From NCBI RefSeq assembly GCF_032854445.1, contig NC_088295.1, positions 30,374,470 through 30,438,469 of the forward strand: DNA of 64,000 nucleotides, in the 5' to 3' direction. The stretch is from Liolophura sinensis (Eukaryota; Mollusca; Polyplacophora; Chitonida; Chitonidae). How positions within the stretch are numbered: the stretch's first letter is position 1; each line of letters opens with the position of its first letter. Both the position numbers and the translations under genes were made by a program. This document shows positions 61,701 through 64,000 of the stretch, in pieces. The notes under the pieces were generated by a model that saw nothing but the letters and a program-made list of their open reading frames with translations, made no database searches and was not told the DNA's origin.

Positions 61701-62174
61701 GATGGCCGGAAGTTTTACTTGCCAGACTCCGCCTTTATCCACGTGACCACTGACCACGGTAGTAGACACTGAATGACCACCCACACGTACTGTCACTTTT
61801 TCGCCCAGGTGCGGCGAGTACCCCCAAACGTTGGCCCTCTGGGGCCCCCGCTGAAGAACCATGTGGTCCCCATAGTAAGAGGCGAAGGCAAAACTTCCTG
61901 TGAATATACCATAGGAATTAGCACGTTAAGCGATCGAAGTTATGATAGCTATGTTTCAAAATGATTTCAAACGTTTCTGAATGTATGACTGGTTATAGAT
62001 CATTTAGAACCCGCTGAGTCCTCTTTTTGAGTATTGAATTCTCTTATACCAGTAGAATGTTTGAAATTTTTCATGTCTAATTTTACTCTCTTCCCCAAGC
62101 GTTGCGAGGATGGGTGCACTGGTGAATCCAGATACCACTATACAGAAACAATATAGGACAGACACGAGGCACAT
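52778..62174 (-). CDS. SIAE: Sialate O-acetylesterase, copy 4 (third intact copy)
   Basis: Nine exons: 62174-62087, 61897-61575, 58924-58786, 58211-58034, 57757-57633, 57249-57119, 56073-55919, 53523-53325, 53029-52778; all but the first match the other copies in length, and the product is 529 aa. The ATG at 62174-62172 begins MCLVSVLYCFCIVVSGFTSA, a signal peptide. The first donor is gtaaaa. GQSNM, IHPRDK and the LPAPPYMSLG C-terminus are kept. Two usually conserved motifs differ: WGG after the Ser/Asn helix reads WSG, and WYQGE(S/T)N reads WYQGSAN. Intron 2 holds a LINE fragment and intron 7 a Tc1-like transposon, which make it the longest copy. Confidence 0.9.
53693..55227 (+). mobile_element. 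Tc1/mariner-like transposon, inactive, with TA duplication
   Basis: 1,535 bp between TA dinucleotides (53691-53692, 55228-55229), with inverted ends starting 'ccgggcaaaagaaacg' and ending in the inverse. A transposase begins at 53964 (MPRLTQAERDRA) and shows an HTH-like region, RSGRP, VLFTDESRYKLF, GNLTGQRYRDEIL, QQDNARPHTARV and a C-terminal end near 54963. It is broken by a frameshift near 54075, a stop at 54481, a frameshift near 54720 and a stop in NPL.HL. It sits in SIAE-4 intron 7. TIRs are longer and better preserved than the reading frame. Confidence 0.9.
56159..56207. repeat. Perfect 13-bp inverted repeat around a TA run
   Basis: 'ctcagacactgac' (56159-56171) and 'gtcagtgtctgag' (56195-56207) flank about 23 bases of TA-rich sequence and could form a cruciform. 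It lies just inside SIAE-4 intron 6. Confidence 0.85.
56194..57060 (+). mobile_element. Possible solo LTR or LTR-like insertion
   Basis: The tract starts 'tgtcagtgtctgagctgc' and includes 'gtattaaactcactcaacc' with 'cttcgtgtttcgtgtttgatc', a layout like an LTR poly(A)-signal/R-U5 region, and no SIAE exon. I found neither a second copy, a target duplication nor coding sequence, so this is tentative. Confidence 0.25.
57358..57425 (-). mobile_element. SINE family A, reverse 3' tail fragment
   Basis: 'tttacttatttatttgattgg', 'gttttacaccacacttaaga' and 'atttcacttgtacgacggcg' are the reverse tail only. Confidence 0.75.
58452..58530 (+). mobile_element. SINE family A, 3' tail fragment
   Basis: 'tggttgccgttgtacaagtg', 'aaatattctttagtaagggg' and 'taaaaccacaattaaaa' form a diverged SINE tail in SIAE-4 intron 3. 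Confidence 0.65.
59360..61195 (-). mobile_element. Non-LTR retrotransposon (CR1/Jockey-like), decayed and internally deleted
   Basis: Minus strand, in order: endonuclease part (about 61180-60750: FDIIAITE, SGGVCVYVANHLSA, LLCVIYRPP), reverse transcriptase palm part (60600-60361: NPGVPQGSVFGPLLFLIYIN), thumb/C-terminal region (about 60100-59700: RPSLEYADVVWD, YPLRSVGAITPSF, NSFFPRTARDW) and a Cys/His end (about 59500: CACGHKNENAEHYLLKC). Stops and frameshifts interrupt it, and the spacing between endonuclease and palm is far too short. It lies in SIAE-4 intron 2. Confidence 0.88.
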
Positions 62175-62486
62175 ATCTTCTGGCTTAGCTGTCTTTCACA
62201 CACAGGCCCAGCGAATTTCTGCTTTCAAACAGCATATGCTGTGATAAGATTCAAAGATAAGTGCTTGATCTACTACATATGAAAGCTTTACTGAGAAAAG
62301 ACAACAGCTGTGATCTTTCCTTTCCATACACTCTGTGCTATAATCAGTGAACTCAGACAGAGTCTTACCTTAATCTAAGATTGGTTTATGGAATGGGTCC
62401 CCCCCTACTACAATGCAAATGGACCGTTTCGGTGGTTGGCTGAAAGAGCAAATCACTAGATTTCGTGAATATACTCCCAAAAATAA

Positions 62487-62488
<2 letters not shown>

Positions 62489-62573
<85 letters not shown>
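62489..62573. repeat. AT dinucleotide microsatellite
   Basis: About 42 uninterrupted AT units; ORFs made of Tyr-Ile repeats here are artefacts of it. Confidence 0.99.
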
Positions 62574-62575
<2 letters not shown>

Positions 62576-62737
62576 CCTGGTGTGGATTTGTGTTGTCAAA
62601 TGATGTCAAACGAGCTGTCAATAATACTTATTATTAATAATATTAGTATAATATATAATAAATATATTTATTATCTTCCATGCGGAAACAAGATCCCAAA
62701 TGGCATAGGTAAGTTAAGTCCCTCTGTCTGTCCGCTT

Positions 62738-62780
62738 GATCGATCCATGAAGGTATAATACTGTACCTTCATGATCGATC
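62738..62780. repeat. Inverted repeat, 17-18 bp arms
   Basis: 'gatcgatccatgaaggta' and 'taccttcatgatcgatc' are inverse of each other with one base extra on the left, loop of about 8 bases. It may be the end of a small palindromic element. Confidence 0.75.
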
Positions 62781-64000
62781 TGTCTGTTACTGAATTTTCA
62801 CATCCTGTAACATTGGCCTTATACTTGACAAAGGGCCAGAGTGCAACAGGTCACGAAATCGTAAGGGGCCATCTATTTGCTGGATGGCGCAGATTTTTGC
62901 GAATTTGCACTTGTTTTAACGCAATTTACAAAGTGTACAGAATGCTTTAAAATCAAAACTCGCATACCTTTCGTGACAGGAAGAAAACACTCCATTATCC
63001 TCAATTCTTGTACCATGTTTTAGATGCATAATTAGGCTAGTACAATGTGAAGTAAAATGCTATTCGCACCAATTACAAGGAACAATAGTCTATTTCTTTA
63101 AACCAGTTGCCTAAAATCACTTGCTACCAAAACTGACTTTAATCAGTGACGCGTCAGTTCTGCACATGTTTATGATAATAATCCATATTCTTGCGCAGAA
63201 AATTAAGTAAGAACACTTGTTCTAATTCATAATGTGAAGGTGCATGAGCTCGGTTTAGACGGGAAAAACTCACTCCATCGGGTGATCATAATTATTCAAA
63301 AAACAGAGGCATGCTGGTTATTGGGCTGAGTTCAACATGTTTTGACGGAGGTTGACACCATTTACCGTAACTGATATCGATTTTAATCTAAACCTTTTTT
63401 TGACACTGCTATATTTGGCATTGTTCGCACGTTTTAGTAGAATAATATAATCTTCGTAAATGAATTTTATTTTATCTGTTGTAGTATATGATCTCACAGC
63501 AGTGTGGTTTTAGAGCCCGATGTTGGGAAATTTTGTTGTGCAATGTAGTCTACTCGCTGAGACAGGTGTGTAGGCTGTGTTACTGCGTGGAGTTGTTCTA
63601 ACCGTATGTTGGGTCAGCTACTGTAAAGCAAATTACTCTTCAGTCACATTGTCCAGCATGCCACATGTCCTTGAATAATTATGACGTCAACCGGGGCAAT
63701 GAATTCTTGGTGTTAAAACCAGACTTATGAAGTTTAACATTATGAATTAGAAAAAGTATTCTAATTGCATTTTCCTTTCAATAATATAAACCCATCATAT
63801 ATCACGTGCAGAGCTTGTGGTGTTAATACGTGTCTCTATCCAAAGGCCATTTTGGTAGCAAGTATGACTGATTTTACAGATAGCTCAATATAGGCGACTG
63901 GCTAAAAGAAATAAACTATAGTTCCTAGTCCTACGTTACGGAAGATGTCTTAATATCTTGACTTCTGCTTTTTTCCTTCTCTGAGCATATCTACGGTCAC

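Larger units (their letters stand above)
62175..64000. other. Region upstream of SIAE-4, no gene seen
   Basis: Should contain the SIAE-4 promoter. Holds the AT microsatellite (62489-62573) and the inverted repeat at 62738-62780. The rest is AT-rich with no convincing ORF, exon or known element. Confidence 0.5.

Noticed and set aside
62370..62758. Tyr-Ile repeat ORFs on both strands
   Set aside because: They are translations of the AT microsatellite.

Overview
The window is genomic DNA from a multicellular animal. Genes are split into short exons with GT-AG introns, the introns are AT-rich and full of tRNA-derived SINEs, and there are degraded Tc1/mariner and LINE elements. The commonest SINE, ending in a conserved 'aagtgaaatattctt...gtaaaacaccaat' block and an (AAAT)n tail, resembles repeats I associate with molluscs and related lophotrochozoans. 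The species is not determined.

Left part (1-29379, + strand): the 3' portion of one large gene for a membrane-anchored, mucin-4-like glycoprotein. I placed 30 exons whose junction phases agree throughout, giving 1,464 codons of protein before the stop. Domain order is AMOP (partial), VWD, the MUC4/SUSD2-type region after VWD, 15 EGF-class exons, a SEA domain, one more Cys-rich module, a short Thr-rich stalk, one transmembrane helix and a cytoplasmic tail of about 145 residues. The N-terminal exons lie outside the window. The protein carries both a GDPH motif and a SEA G/SVIV motif, each a known autoproteolysis signature. The EGF exons follow a five-exon cycle repeated two and a half times.

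Introns of this gene hold two long minisatellites (74-bp period at 17.2-18.7 kb; 92-bp period at 22.5-24.5 kb). Each begins inside the 3' end of an exon, so every unit carries a copy of that exon's splice donor. A third, more decayed array at 7.68-7.93 kb seems to copy an exon's acceptor edge.

Middle and right part (31724-62174, - strand, convergent with the mucin-like gene): a tandem array of sialate O-acetylesterase (SIAE) genes. Three copies are intact (31724-38822, 40323-46960, 52778-62174). Each has nine exons of nearly identical length and encodes 527-529 residues with a signal peptide, the GQSNM nucleophile motif, the HP motif of the catalytic His and the conserved ALPAPP-type C-terminus. 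A fourth (47.6-51.5 kb) is a pseudogene with lost splice sites, indels and missing 5' exons. The third intact copy departs from the family at two active-site-region motifs. Introns of the array carry two dead Tc1-like transposons, a decayed non-LTR retrotransposon, SINEs and minisatellites.

SIAE removes O-acetyl esters from sialic acids, a modification typical of mucin glycans. The pairing of a mucin-like gene with an SIAE array is therefore suggestive, but a functional link is only inference. From 62.2 kb to the end I see only repeats and no gene.
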